DNA from: an uncultured Chitinophaga sp. | GTDB lineage: Bacteria; Bacteroidota; Bacteroidia; Chitinophagales; Chitinophagaceae | DNA length: 64,000 nt | NCBI RefSeq assembly: GCF_946479755.1 | Contig: NZ_CAMLHC010000022.1 | Span: forward strand, 1-64,000 | Direction: 5' to 3' | In this document: positions 8,223 to 19,100 of the stretch, piece by piece | Layout: every line of letters begins with the position of its first letter | Numbering within the stretch: the first letter of the stretch is position 1 | Translations under genes and position numbers: made by a program | The notes under the pieces: generated by a model | Databases searched by the model: none | Seen by the model: only the letters and a program-made list of their open reading frames with translations | What the model was told of the DNA's origin: nothing

Positions 8223-8870
8223 TTATTGTGCCTTCGTGATTTGCTGATAGTATTTACATGCCGGCCGCAGGCCACATTCGCCGCATTTGGGATTCCTGGC
8301 AATGCAGATATAGCGGCCATGCAGGATCAGCCAGTGATGGGCGATATACACCTTTTCCTTCGGGATATATTTCAGCAGCTGCAGTTCGGTCTGTAACGGC
8401 GTTTTCGCGTTGGTGGTAAGGCCGATACGGGCCGATACCCTGAATACATGCGTATCTACGGCCATATTGGGTTGCTGGTGCACCACGGAAGTGATCACAT
8501 TGGCGGTTTTACGCCCTACGCCGGGCAGTTTTACCAGTTCCGGTACCGTAGCCGGTATTTCGCCGTTGAAATCGTTTATGACCATCTGCGCCATCCCGAT
8601 CAGGTGTTTGGTTTTATTGTTAGGATAACTGATACTGCGGATGAGGGGAAACAGCTCGTCAAAGGTAGCATGGCTGAGTGCTTCCACGTCCGGGTAACGT
8701 TCAAAGATGGCGGGAGTGGTCAGGTTCACCCGTTTGTCGGTACATTGGGCGGAGAGGATAACGGCTACCAGCAGCTGGTAAGGATTGTCATAAATCAACT
8801 CCGTTTCGGCATTAGGTGCATGTTGCTCGAAATAGCTGATAACGAAGGCAAAACGCTCTTTTTTGGTCAT
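8223..8870 (-). CDS. nth: Endonuclease III
   Basis: A 215-residue DNA glycosylase/AP lyase for oxidised pyrimidines (base excision repair). The helix-hairpin-helix is LPGVGRKTAN with the catalytic lysine at 121, and the catalytic aspartate is in VDTHVFRV at 139. Four cysteines at 189, 196, 199 and 205 (C-x6-C-x2-C-x5-C) form the [4Fe-4S] cluster site, so the protein is complete. I use the ATG at 8870 (MTKKERF); an in-frame extension to 8924 is possible but adds residues with no family resemblance. It lies upstream of the DUF2071 gene on the same strand. Confidence 0.95.
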   Translation of the reverse strand: MTKKERFAFVISYFEQHAPNAETELIYDNPYQLLVAVILSAQCTDKRVNLTTPAIFERYPDVEALSHATFDELFPLIRSISYPNNKTKHLIGMAQMVINDFNGEIPATVPELVKLPGVGRKTANVITSVVHQQPNMAVDTHVFRVSARIGLTTNAKTPLQTELQLLKYIPKEKVYIAHHWLILHGRYICIARNPKCGECGLRPACKYYQQITKAQ

Positions 8871-8959
8871 GCCGTAAAAATAGGAAAAATGAGTCGATAA
8901 CCGCACGTGGAACTTGCAGTACAATCGACAGGCAGTAAAGTCAGTACAAGCGTACCGGG

Positions 8960-9172
8960 TTATGGTTTTTCCGGCTTGCTGGCAGCGTAATCAAAGATTA
9001 ACCGGAGCGTGGCGGCCCTGGGAGAAAAACGAACTGTGTCGAGAACGGCTTTCGTGTCCTCGAAACAAGCCTGCTCTTCCCGGGTCAATGATGCTTCCTG
9101 TTGTAAACGTTTGAGATCGCTATCAGTAACAAGACACAGGTTGGAGAGGGTAGATAGTGTAAAATTACTCAT
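8960..9172 (-). CDS. Small hypothetical protein (70 aa)
   Basis: A 70-residue predicted cytoplasmic protein, MSNFTLSTLSNLCLV..., with a helical, charged middle (LKRLQQEASLTREEQACFEDTKAVLDTV) and a C-terminus FDYAASKPEKP. No signal peptide or membrane segment. I recognise no family. It is kept because it has an ATG start, fills the gap between nth and the FtsB-like gene in the same direction, and has an ordinary amino-acid mix. It might be co-transcribed with nth, whose start is 90 bases downstream. Confidence 0.55.
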   Translation of the reverse strand: MSNFTLSTLSNLCLVTDSDLKRLQQEASLTREEQACFEDTKAVLDTVRFSPRAATLRLIFDYAASKPEKP

Positions 9173-9282
9173 GCAATATAGATTTGATAAGAGAATTGTA
9201 TCCTACTTTATAACGACAGAAAGGTGCAATGTATTGTTAATTTAAGATAAATTTTTATGATCCGCAGGGAGATGGGAACCAA

Positions 9283-9594
9283 TTACTGTTGAGGAGCGGG
9301 GCTGATAATGAACAGGTCTTCATTATCTTTTTTCATATAGTATTTCTCGCGGGCGAATTTCTCCAGTTTCTCCGGGCTGGACAGCAGTTCCTGTTGTTCT
9401 TCCCGGGTTTGTTTGATCTCTTTAATGAAAAACTCCTTCTGGTCTTCCAGCTTGTTAACTTCCGACTGGAACTGGTATTGGTACATGAGGTTGGTCTTGT
9501 CCAGGAAGGCGATCCATATGACGAAAGCCAGGGCGGTGATAAAGAACTTGTTCTTTACGTAGCGCGGCAGTTTTATGGATTTCAGAAAAGACAT
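9283..9594 (-). CDS. FtsB/DivIC-like septum formation initiator
   Basis: A 103-residue single-pass membrane protein with the FtsB/DivIC layout: a short basic cytoplasmic start (MSFLKSIKLPRYVKNK), one transmembrane helix at about 17-34 (FFITALAFVIWIAFLD), then a coiled coil (NKLEDQKEFFIKEIKQTREEQQELL) and the family's conserved 'SPEKLEKFAREKYYMKKDNEDLFII' end. It should join the FtsL/FtsQ divisome subcomplex. It lies downstream of eno on the same strand, an order seen often in bacteria (eno-ftsB). A long inverted repeat separates the two. Confidence 0.9.
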   Translation of the reverse strand: MSFLKSIKLPRYVKNKFFITALAFVIWIAFLDKTNLMYQYQFQSEVNKLEDQKEFFIKEIKQTREEQQELLSSPEKLEKFAREKYYMKKDNEDLFIISPAPQQ

Positions 9595-9600
9595 AATGCA

Positions 9601-9697
9601 ATTTAGGGATTTTTTGATTTACGATTTTGGAATTTAATCGAAGCGGCTCTTCGCTGCCATCCAAATCTCCAAATCGTAAATCAAAAAATCCCTAAAT
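9601..9697. repeat. Long AT-rich intergenic inverted repeat (eno-ftsB gap)
   Basis: Arms 9601-9631 and 9668-9697 pair almost perfectly over 30 bp (ATTTAGGGATTTTTTGATTT... against its complement, one unpaired base). The 36-base centre includes GAAGCGGCTCTTCGCTGCC, which can form its own small hairpin. It fills nearly the whole gap between eno and the FtsB-like gene. It could attenuate or process the eno transcript. It is one of several similar elements in this window. Confidence 0.85.
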
Positions 9698-9705
9698 GGT
9701 GAATG

Positions 9706-11019
<1,314 letters not shown>

Positions 11020-11022
11020 CTA

Positions 11023-11970
11023 TTAGCGGTTAGCAGCGGGCGTTTCACCCATCGGTTCCACACGCTTTGTTATTTCCCGGAAAATAGATTCCAGGCTTTG
11101 TGAATTGCTCTGCAAAGAAAGGATGTTCCGGTTATTAATCAAAGCAAATTGTAACAGGTTTTTTCGCACAGTGTCTACCTCGCTGGTATACAGCTGCCAG
11201 GTGTTGCTTTCCAGGGCTGCCACACGGGAAACACCGGGTATCTGCAACAGTTCGGCTTCGGTGGCAGGCTCTCCGAAAGCTACCTGCAGGTAGCCGCCGG
11301 TGGCGTTTTGCTGCTGGAGGTTGGCCAGCTGGTCGTCTGCCACTATTTTCCCTTTGTTGATGATGATCACCCGCCCGCAGAGCGCTTCTACTTCCTGCAT
11401 AATGTGGGTAGACAGGATCACGGTCTTGTCGGTCCCCAGGTCTTTGATCAGCTGCCGGATATCGGCCAGCTGGTTAGGGTCCAGCCCGGTGGTGGGCTCA
11501 TCCAGGATCAGCACCTCGGGATCGTGCAGCAGCGCTTGTGCCAGCCCCACCCGCTGTTTGTAGCCGTTGGACAACGCCCCGATCTTCTTGCGGCTCTCCG
11601 GCAACAAGCCGGTCATGTCAATCACTTTCCGGATACGCTCAGCACCGGTTTTACCCAGCTGATGCACACCGGCGACAAACTCCAGGAACTCCTTTACATA
11701 CATGTCGTAGTACAAAGGGTTGGATTCCGGAAGGTATCCTACTCGTTTGCGTACTTCGGGCGACTGGCGCACGATGTCATACCCGCACACACTGGCGCTA
11801 CCGCTGGTAGGAGGCAGAAAACCGGTGATCATTTTCATCGTGGTGGACTTCCCAGCCCCGTTGGGGCCCAGGAAACCGGTGATTTCCCCCTTTTTCAGTT
11901 CGAAGGAAATAGCGTCCACCGCCCGCTGTTCGCCATAAACCTTACTCAGTTGTGATACCAGGATAGACAT
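11023..11970 (-). CDS. gldA: Gliding-motility ABC transporter ATP-binding protein GldA
   Basis: A 315-residue ABC ATPase. Walker A GPNGAGKST (about residue 36), Q-loop region VGYLPESNPLYYDM, signature LSNGYKQRVGLA, Walker B VLILDEPTTGLDP, and the H-loop STHIMQEV are all present. The length, the 'ITGFLPPTSGSASVCGYDIV' block and the roughly 80-residue C-terminal extension match GldA, which works with GldF and GldG in gliding Bacteroidota. gldF and gldG are not in this window. The other gliding and T9SS genes here support the name, but a general ABC-2 type ATPase with another role cannot be excluded by sequence alone. Confidence 0.85.
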   Translation of the reverse strand: MSILVSQLSKVYGEQRAVDAISFELKKGEITGFLGPNGAGKSTTMKMITGFLPPTSGSASVCGYDIVRQSPEVRKRVGYLPESNPLYYDMYVKEFLEFVAGVHQLGKTGAERIRKVIDMTGLLPESRKKIGALSNGYKQRVGLAQALLHDPEVLILDEPTTGLDPNQLADIRQLIKDLGTDKTVILSTHIMQEVEALCGRVIIINKGKIVADDQLANLQQQNATGGYLQVAFGEPATEAELLQIPGVSRVAALESNTWQLYTSEVDTVRKNLLQFALINNRNILSLQSNSQSLESIFREITKRVEPMGETPAANR

Positions 11971-12054
11971 GTAGGATATACTTGTTTTGCGGCATCTAAT
12001 GTACGGAAGAAATTACGTCTGTCAATTCCTATTTTTTTTCTACCATTGCATATT

Positions 12055-13749
12055 ATGAAGAGAGTCATTGGCTTATTTTGCTTACTACCACATTTATTAC
12101 AGGCACAATCCGTTCCCGAAAAGAATTACCCAAAAGGCTATTTCAGGAATCCCCTTGAAATCCCCATAGAACTGGCCGGTAACTTCGGTGAACTCCGACC
12201 CAACCACTTCCACTCCGGCATGGACATCAAAACCCAGCAACGTGAAAACATGGCGGTACATGCCGCGGCAGATGGTTATGTAAGCCGTATAGGAGTATCG
12301 CATACCGGCTTTGGCAACGTGTTGTACATCACCCACCCGAATGGTTATACGACGGTATACGCACACCTGAACGCCTTTTTCCCAGCGTTACAGGCCTATG
12401 TGAAAAAACAGCAGTACGCCAATGAAAGCTGGTCCAGCGACCTGTCTATCCCGGCAAATATGTTCCCGGTGAAAAAAGGCGACTTTGTGGCCTGGAGCGG
12501 CAATACCGGCGGATCGGCCGGCCCGCACCTGCACTTCGAAATAAGAAATACACAAACGGAAAAGCCGTTGAACCCACTGCTGTTCGGCTTTAACATCGCA
12601 GATACCCGCCCGCCGGATGTTTATCGTATAGCCATTTACGATAGAGACAGAAGTGTCTACGAACAACAACCCATTATACTGCCGGTGAAGAAGGTGGGAG
12701 ACCACTACACCACCACCCAGCCGGTGGTGAAAGTGCGGGCGCATAAAGCCGGACTGGGCATCAACGCCATCGACCGTATGAACAACGCGCCCAATACCTA
12801 CGGTATCTACGAAGTGTTCATGTACAACAACGACGTGCCGGATATCGACTTCCAGCTGGATGACATCGGGTACGATGAAACCCGTTACCTGAACGCACAT
12901 ATCGACTATAAAGTGAAAAAAGGCAACGGGCCTTACCTCCAGCTGCTGTTTTCCCTGCCGGGCAACGAACTGGGCATCTACCACGACCTGAAAGGAGATG
13001 GCACCATCAACCTGTCAGACGGCGAGGTGCATGAAGTGAAACTGCTGGTGAAAGATGCCTATGGCAACACTTCCACCGTGAAGCTCCACCTGCAGCAAAG
13101 CGGAGACGAGGCGCCGGAGAAAACCTGCGCCAATCCCATGTATCCCGACTCCCGCAATATTTTCGAAAACAACCAGGTAGAATTTTATGTAGACGAAAGA
13201 GCGCTGTACGATCAGATCTGTTTCAACTACCAGGAAGTGGCTGCCACCTCCCCTAAATTCTATTCCAATATCTACCGGCTGCATACGCCGCTGGTACCGG
13301 TACACGATTTCTTCGATGTACGGCTGAAACCCACGAAAACGGTTCCGGAGTACCTGCAGCCCAAAGTGGTGATGGTACGGGAAGGACTGGGCAGCAGCAA
13401 TACCTCCGCCACTGTAAAAGAAGATGGCTGGTATAAAGGTACCTTCCGCGATTTTGGCAACTTCCATCTTGAAATAGATACAGTAGCGCCCAAAGTAACG
13501 CCGGTAGCGGTGAAACCCGGTGCCAATCTGTCCAAAGCCACCAAACTTTCTTTCGTGATGAGCGATGCCAGCGGTATCAAAGATTTCCGCGGAGAGCTGG
13601 ATGGCCAATGGGTGATGTTTTCCCGCAAAGGCAACGTGCTCACCTACACGTTTGATGAACATTGCCCGCCGGGCAATCACACCCTCGTGATGAAAGTGAC
13701 CGATGTTGCCGGCAACGAAGGCAGCTATCGCCTGTCGTTCAAACGTTAA
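12055..13749 (+). CDS. M23 family peptidase, catalytically complete
   Basis: A 564-residue exported endopeptidase likely acting on peptidoglycan cross-bridges or stems. Signal peptide MKRVIGLFCLLPHLLQAQ. The LytM/M23 domain comes early (about residues 40-170) and keeps every zinc and catalytic residue: HSGMD (H53, D57), YAHL (H104) and HLHFE (H158, H160). A helical insert (about 108-135) sits between the last two motifs. The remaining 400 residues are beta-rich, probably Ig-like modules (for instance KDFRGELDGQW near the end). I use the ATG at 12055; an upstream TTG in frame at 12046 has no advantage. It is followed 23 bases later by bcp on the same strand. Confidence 0.9.
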   Translation: MKRVIGLFCLLPHLLQAQSVPEKNYPKGYFRNPLEIPIELAGNFGELRPNHFHSGMDIKTQQRENMAVHAAADGYVSRIGVSHTGFGNVLYITHPNGYTTVYAHLNAFFPALQAYVKKQQYANESWSSDLSIPANMFPVKKGDFVAWSGNTGGSAGPHLHFEIRNTQTEKPLNPLLFGFNIADTRPPDVYRIAIYDRDRSVYEQQPIILPVKKVGDHYTTTQPVVKVRAHKAGLGINAIDRMNNAPNTYGIYEVFMYNNDVPDIDFQLDDIGYDETRYLNAHIDYKVKKGNGPYLQLLFSLPGNELGIYHDLKGDGTINLSDGEVHEVKLLVKDAYGNTSTVKLHLQQSGDEAPEKTCANPMYPDSRNIFENNQVEFYVDERALYDQICFNYQEVAATSPKFYSNIYRLHTPLVPVHDFFDVRLKPTKTVPEYLQPKVVMVREGLGSSNTSATVKEDGWYKGTFRDFGNFHLEIDTVAPKVTPVAVKPGANLSKATKLSFVMSDASGIKDFRGELDGQWVMFSRKGNVLTYTFDEHCPPGNHTLVMKVTDVAGNEGSYRLSFKR

Positions 13750-13772
13750 TTTTTAAAGTAAAAAAACACGAT

Positions 13773-14246
13773 ATGGTAAACTTAAAGGAAGGCGACAAAG
13801 CGCCGGTATTCAAAGGCAAAGACCAGCACGGAAAGACCGTATCACTGACGGACCTGAAAGGCAAGCGTGTGGTGCTTTACTTTTATCCGAAAGACATGAC
13901 GCCCGGTTGCACCGCTCAGGCCTGCAACCTGCGCGACAACTACAGCGCACTGACAAAAAAAGGATATGAAGTGATCGGTGTCAGCACCGACAGCGAGCAA
14001 AGCCATCTGAAGTTCATCGAAAAATATGAACTGCCTTTTACCCTGCTGGCGGATGATGATCACAAGATCGTGAACCAGTATGGGGTCTGGGGCGAAAAAC
14101 AGATGATGGGCCGGAAATATGATGGTATCCACCGGACCACTTTCCTGATCAATGAGAAAGGGGTGATTGATCACATCATCAAAAAGCCGGACACCAAAAA
14201 CCACACGGAAGAGATCCTGGAACTCTGGTCTCGCAAAGAAGCGTAA
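13773..14246 (+). CDS. bcp: Thioredoxin-dependent thiol peroxidase (BCP/PrxQ)
   Basis: A 157-residue cytoplasmic peroxiredoxin that reduces hydrogen peroxide and organic peroxides. The active site is PKDMTPGCTAQAC, with the peroxidatic cysteine at 46 and the resolving cysteine at 51, as in atypical 2-Cys BCP/PrxQ. LTDLKGKRVVLYFYPKD precedes it and VIGVSTDS follows. The start is the ATG at 13773; the frame is open upstream inside the M23 gene, but MVNLKEGDKAPVF is the standard N-terminus. It is probably co-transcribed with the M23 gene and ends at a strong terminator. Confidence 0.95.
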   Translation: MVNLKEGDKAPVFKGKDQHGKTVSLTDLKGKRVVLYFYPKDMTPGCTAQACNLRDNYSALTKKGYEVIGVSTDSEQSHLKFIEKYELPFTLLADDDHKIVNQYGVWGEKQMMGRKYDGIHRTTFLINEKGVIDHIIKKPDTKNHTEEILELWSRKEA

Positions 14247-14249
14247 GTA

Positions 14250-14377
14250 AGCAAAGAACGCAAAGGATTAAATAGTATAATCAAACAAAAAACAAAAGGG
14301 GCGAAAATCAATTTGATCTTCGCCCCTTTTGTTTTCTTATTTAAAACTTAAAAAAATCTTTGCGCTCTTTGCTCTTT
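14250..14377. repeat. Inverted GCAAAGA(A/G)CGCAAAG arms around a terminator
   Basis: The arm GCAAAGAACGCAAAGGATT at about 14250-14268 is matched on the opposite strand at about 14353-14370 (AATCTTTGCGCTCTTTGC). The bcp/gldJ bidirectional terminator sits between them. Together they make a nested, roughly 120-base intergenic palindrome. CTTTGCG-type words recur in intergenic regions of many bacteria, so this may be a dispersed repeat. Confidence 0.6.
14294..14335. terminator. Bidirectional terminator between bcp and gldJ
   Basis: A perfect 12-bp stem (AAAAGGGGCGAA / TTCGCCCCTTTT) with a 13-base loop gives a T tract on both strands. It separates the convergent genes bcp and gldJ. Confidence 0.92.
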
Positions 14378-14394
14378 AGCGAGCTTTGCGAGAA

Positions 14395-15948
14395 CTACCG
14401 CTTCTGTCTTTGTTTTTTGAACAGGTTACCTGTCTTGAACTTGTTACCTTCAGGGCTGCCCACACGGTCCATAGCGCAACGGAAACCTACGGTGTTGGTG
14501 GCCATATTCTCCTGCATGTAACGGCGGGTACCGGGGGAGAGCCAGTAAGCGCGGTCATTCCAGCTACCACCTTTCACCACGTGTGATTTATCGTTGATCA
14601 GGGTAGTGATGCCATAACCATATTCCACCTGGGAGAGGGAGTCACCATCGAGATAGTTGATAACGTCCCCTTTCTGGTAGTTGAGACGGTTGGCACTTTC
14701 TTCGTCGGTTACGTCACGCATTTTCAGGTGGCCCAGGCTGTCTTTTTCGAACTCTTTGTTTTCGTTCTGGTAAACAGTCTGGAATTTGTTACCACGGAAG
14801 TAGTTGAAGTCCTCCCCATCGATCGGGTTGAGTGGTCTGTAAACGTCCAGTACCCATTCAGACACGTTGCCGGACATATTATAGATGCCGAAAGTGTTGG
14901 GGTAGAAGGAGCGGGTAGGACCAGGGATGGACGCACGGTCGTTCAGACCACCGGCCACACCCATGTTATCACCGGAACCACGCTTGAAGTTGGCCAGGAA
15001 CTGACCCTGCATGGTGCCGCGGCGGATATCACGCAGGCCGCTGGTGTTGGTGCCCCAGGAATATACCTGTTTGTTCATGATCAGCTCTTCCCCGTGTTTG
15101 CCTTCTTTTTTGGAAGGGCCGGGGTTCTGGCCGATATAACCCAGTGCCGCGTATTCCCATTCTGCTTCTGTGGGCAGGCGGTAGTTCGGCAGCATAACAC
15201 CATCTTCAAACTGGGCGGTACGCGGGGTACCATCCGGGTTTTTGAACTGGTCTTTGGTAGATTTGGACATTTTGCCCGGAGTGCCTTCATAAAGGCCGGC
15301 GCTGTAGGCTTTGGTATCAAATGTATTGTCGTCTGACTGGTTGGTGACGTCTGCTTTGGAAAGCAGGCCCTTGTCCATCAGCATCTTTTCGTTGACACGG
15401 TTGGAACGCCATTTACAGTAGTCGGTCGCCTGTTTCCAGGTAACGCCTACCACCGGATAGTCGTTATAGGCAGGGTGGCGGAAGTAATATTCCACCAGCG
15501 GCTCGTTATAAGCCAGTTCACTACGCCATACCAGGGTGTCTGGCAGCGCGTTGCGGTATACGTCCGGGAAAGACTCTCCATAAACACGGGCGAGCCAGAA
15601 CAGGTATTCGCGATAGTGTACGTTGGCTACTTCTGATTCATCGATGTAAAAAGAGGAAACTGTAATACGACGTGGAATATTGTTCCAGTCGCCCATTACA
15701 TCCTGCTCAGTGGCACCCATGGCAAAAGTACCGCCCTGTACAAACACAAGGCCCGGTCCGGTTTGCTGGTTTTTATTCTTGGCTACACTGAAACCACCCA
15801 TTTTCTGGTCGTTGTAGTTCCAGCCGGTAGCAGAGGAAACTTCTTTCTTTTTGCCGAAAAGTCCTCCACCGTCCTTCTTGTTACAGGCAGTCATGGATAG
15901 CATTACGCCGGTACCTACGAGCAATGATAAAGAGGTTAATCTACGCAT
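14395..15948 (-). CDS. gldJ: Gliding motility / T9SS lipoprotein GldJ (FGE-sulfatase fold)
   Basis: A 517-residue lipoprotein. The signal peptide ends in a lipobox (LSMTAC), followed by a lysine-rich linker. From about residue 65 there is a formylglycine-generating-enzyme (SUMF1) fold: VFVQGGTFAMGATEQD, VTWKQATDYCKWRS, RLPTEAEWEYAALG, YNMSGNVSEWV, VVKGGSWNDRAYW and GFRCAMD. GldJ and GldK share this fold. I choose GldJ because the gene is next to porU and porV, as gldJ is in Flavobacterium, and the length is closer to GldJ. It is needed for T9SS stability and gliding in species studied. Unlike in Flavobacterium, it points away from porU here. Confidence 0.85.
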   Translation of the reverse strand: MRRLTSLSLLVGTGVMLSMTACNKKDGGGLFGKKKEVSSATGWNYNDQKMGGFSVAKNKNQQTGPGLVFVQGGTFAMGATEQDVMGDWNNIPRRITVSSFYIDESEVANVHYREYLFWLARVYGESFPDVYRNALPDTLVWRSELAYNEPLVEYYFRHPAYNDYPVVGVTWKQATDYCKWRSNRVNEKMLMDKGLLSKADVTNQSDDNTFDTKAYSAGLYEGTPGKMSKSTKDQFKNPDGTPRTAQFEDGVMLPNYRLPTEAEWEYAALGYIGQNPGPSKKEGKHGEELIMNKQVYSWGTNTSGLRDIRRGTMQGQFLANFKRGSGDNMGVAGGLNDRASIPGPTRSFYPNTFGIYNMSGNVSEWVLDVYRPLNPIDGEDFNYFRGNKFQTVYQNENKEFEKDSLGHLKMRDVTDEESANRLNYQKGDVINYLDGDSLSQVEYGYGITTLINDKSHVVKGGSWNDRAYWLSPGTRRYMQENMATNTVGFRCAMDRVGSPEGNKFKTGNLFKKQRQKR

Positions 15949-16174
15949 GCGATACAGCTTTAGTCGATTATATTTACAGTAAACGCAAATGTAATCTTTT
16001 TTATTTTATGGCGAAAAAAATTAATTTGTAATTTACCCTCATCCGACCAATCCCGGGCAACAACCAAGGACAGGACAGCAGCGAAAATTAAGAGATATAT
16101 TTCAAATTTTTATCCTATATTTTCTCTACATTACACCGGCCTTTCAGGAAGGATGGAAAAGGGCTATCAAGATA

Positions 16175-19100
16175 ATGAAACCTTCGAATATTTTTCCGGC
16201 GCTCCTGTTAATTTTTCTGTATCACTACAGCAGCGCTGTTGAACCGGCCGTTCCCCGGACCTACAAAGATCACAGCATACTGGCATCGGGCCATTGGTAT
16301 AAACTGTCAGTGACGGCCCCCGGCATCTATAAAATTGACCTGTCCCTGCTGCGGCAGCTGGGGGTAGACACCCGGCAACTGACCTCCGGCAGCATCCGCC
16401 TGTTCGGTACCGGCGGCCAGCCGTTGCCGGAGCCCAACGCCCAGCCCCGCCACGACGACCTGCCGGAGGTATCGCTCCAGGTGCAGGACGGGGGAGACGG
16501 CCTGCTGGATGGCGACGACCACCTTCTCTTTTATACGCCCGGGCCCCACCGCTGGCAATGGGACCCGCTGCGGCCCGGCTTCATGCACCAGTACAATCTT
16601 TACAGTGACGTAGCCACCTACTTCCTGACAGTCAGCAGCAATGGCGCCCGCATTGCCCGGGACAATAACACACAACCCGCCGTAAGCAGGACGTATTCTT
16701 TTGACTATCATACCTTTTATGAACGCGATAGCCTGAACTTCCTCAGCAGCGGCAAACAGTGGTGGGGACAGGAGTTCGGCAAAGTGGTGGGAAACAGCCG
16801 CTCTTACGGTTTTCCCCTGCCCGGACCACCCGTCGGCCCTGCCACCATAGGGTTTAGGGTGGCCGCCCGTGGCGCCACCGGCAGCAACTTCGGCGTAAGC
16901 CTTAACGGCACCGCCGCCGCCAGCGCTTACCTGTTGCCCGTAGGCAGCAGCGTCTTCGAATCTTATGCCACCGCCGCCTACGCCTCCGGCACGGCTACCG
17001 TTGCCGGCGATGTGGTGACAGCAGCCGTGACTTTTCAGCCGGGAGACCTGAACGCCAAAGGGTGGCTCGACTACCTGGAGCTGATGGCTGCCTGCCCGCT
17101 GCGGATGCCCGCCGGCGGACAGCTGGACTTCCGCAACATAGCGGTGCAAGGCCGCACGCAATACTTTCTGGCTAACGCCACCGCTCAAACGCAGGTATGG
17201 GACGTTACGGACCCCTTGCGGCCACTGACCATGCCTGCCCGTTTGCAGGCCGATACCCTCACTTTTACGGGAGATGTCGGACCACTGCGGGAATACGTTG
17301 CTTTCAATGCCGGAGCGGCCCTGCGGCCGGTGGCCGGCGGAGCAGTACCTAACCAGGACCTGCACGGTCAGCCGGGAGCAACGCTGCTGATCGTGACACA
17401 TGAAGCCTTCCTCGCGGAAGCAGAACGCCTTGCCGCCTGGCGCCGTACCCACGATGGGCTGAGTGTGGCAGTGGCCACTACCACCCAGGTATTTAATGAA
17501 TTTGCCTCCGGCACGCCGGATCCCACTGCTATCAGGGATTATGTGAAAATGCATTACGACCGTGGCGCCCATCCGAAATACCTGTTGCTGTTCGGCGCCG
17601 CCTCCTATGATTACCGCCAGCGGGTAAAAAACAATACCAACCTGGTACCTTCCTGGCAAAGCGAGGCCTCGCTGGATGCCATTCATTCCCATGTATCGGA
17701 TGACTTTTTCGGGTTCCTCGACGACGCAGAAGATATCACGCGAACGGATATACCCAACCTGCTGGACATCGGCATCGGCCGGCTGCCCGTACGGAATATC
17801 TCCGAAGCCCGTACGGCGGTGGATAAAATCATCCGTTACCAGCAGCCCCGTTCTTTCGGGCCATGGCGCAACAGTGTAACGCTGCTGGCCGACGATGAAG
17901 ACGATAACCTGCATCTGCAGGACGCTGAAGCGATGAGCAATATCATCGCAAAAAGCAATCATCTCCCGGGTATCAGTAAAATATATGTAGACGCCTATCC
18001 GCAGGAAAGCACCGCTGCCGGGACGCGCTCTCCGGAAGTGACCAAAGCCGTGAATAACAGTATCAACAAAGGGACGCTGGTGCTCAACTATAACGGTCAT
18101 GGCAGCTACAACCGCCTGGCAGAAGAAACCGTGATGGACATGAACAGTGTACAGGAATGGAAAAACGAACAGCGGTTACCGTTACTGATAACAGCGACCT
18201 GTGATTTTGCACCGTTTGATGATCCGGGTATTAATTCGTTGGGAGCGCAATTACTGTTGCAACAGCAAAGTGGCGCCATTGCGCTGATGACCACTACAAG
18301 GGCCGTTTTCGCCAATTCAAACCGCATTATGAACGTCAACTACCTCGAAGCGGCCTTCACGCCGCAGGCCGATGGTTCCATGCGTACCCTGGGAGCCGCC
18401 GTACAGGATGGTAAGAATAAAACCTACAGTACTTCCGGTGACGTGATCAACAACCGGAAATTTCAGCTGCTGGGAGATCCTTCCCTGAAGCTGGCCTTCC
18501 CGCAATGGCGGGTGGTGACGGACAGTATCAACGGTCATAAGGTGACAACGGAAACGGATACCCTGAGAGCACTGCAGCATTGTATCGTTAAAGGACACAT
18601 CGAAGACGCGCAGGGGAATAAGTTGCGGGATTACAGCGGTACGCTGACCACCGTCGTGTATGACCAGCCGGCTATACGCCGTACACGAGGCAACGATCCA
18701 CGTAGCCGCGTGGTTGATTTCCAGGTGCAGGAGAACATCCTCTTTAAAGGTACGCAAACCGTTGCCAATGGCGAGTTTACCGTTGCTTTCACCGTTCCGG
18801 CGGACCTGCTGGATGGTAAAGGTAAAGGGAAGATCAGTTATTACACCAGTAATGCCACTGCAGACGGAGGTGGTTACTTTGACGGATTTATAACCGGGGG
18901 CAGGTGGCCCGGTGCGCCGGCCGACGTGACGGGTCCGGACGTGAAAGTGTGGCTTGACAGTAAAGCATTTACCAGCGGGGATATGACCGGCCCTGATCCG
19001 CTGTTGATGATAGATCTGGCAGACAGCAGCGGGATTAATATATCGGGTACTGATCCGGCACATAGCCTGGTGGCAATACTGGATAGTTCAGAATATTTGA

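Noticed and set aside
16307..18100. Open frame of about 597 codons antisense to porU
   Set aside because: porU carries a signal peptide, catalytic residues and a T9SS C-terminal domain; the antisense frame shows no features.
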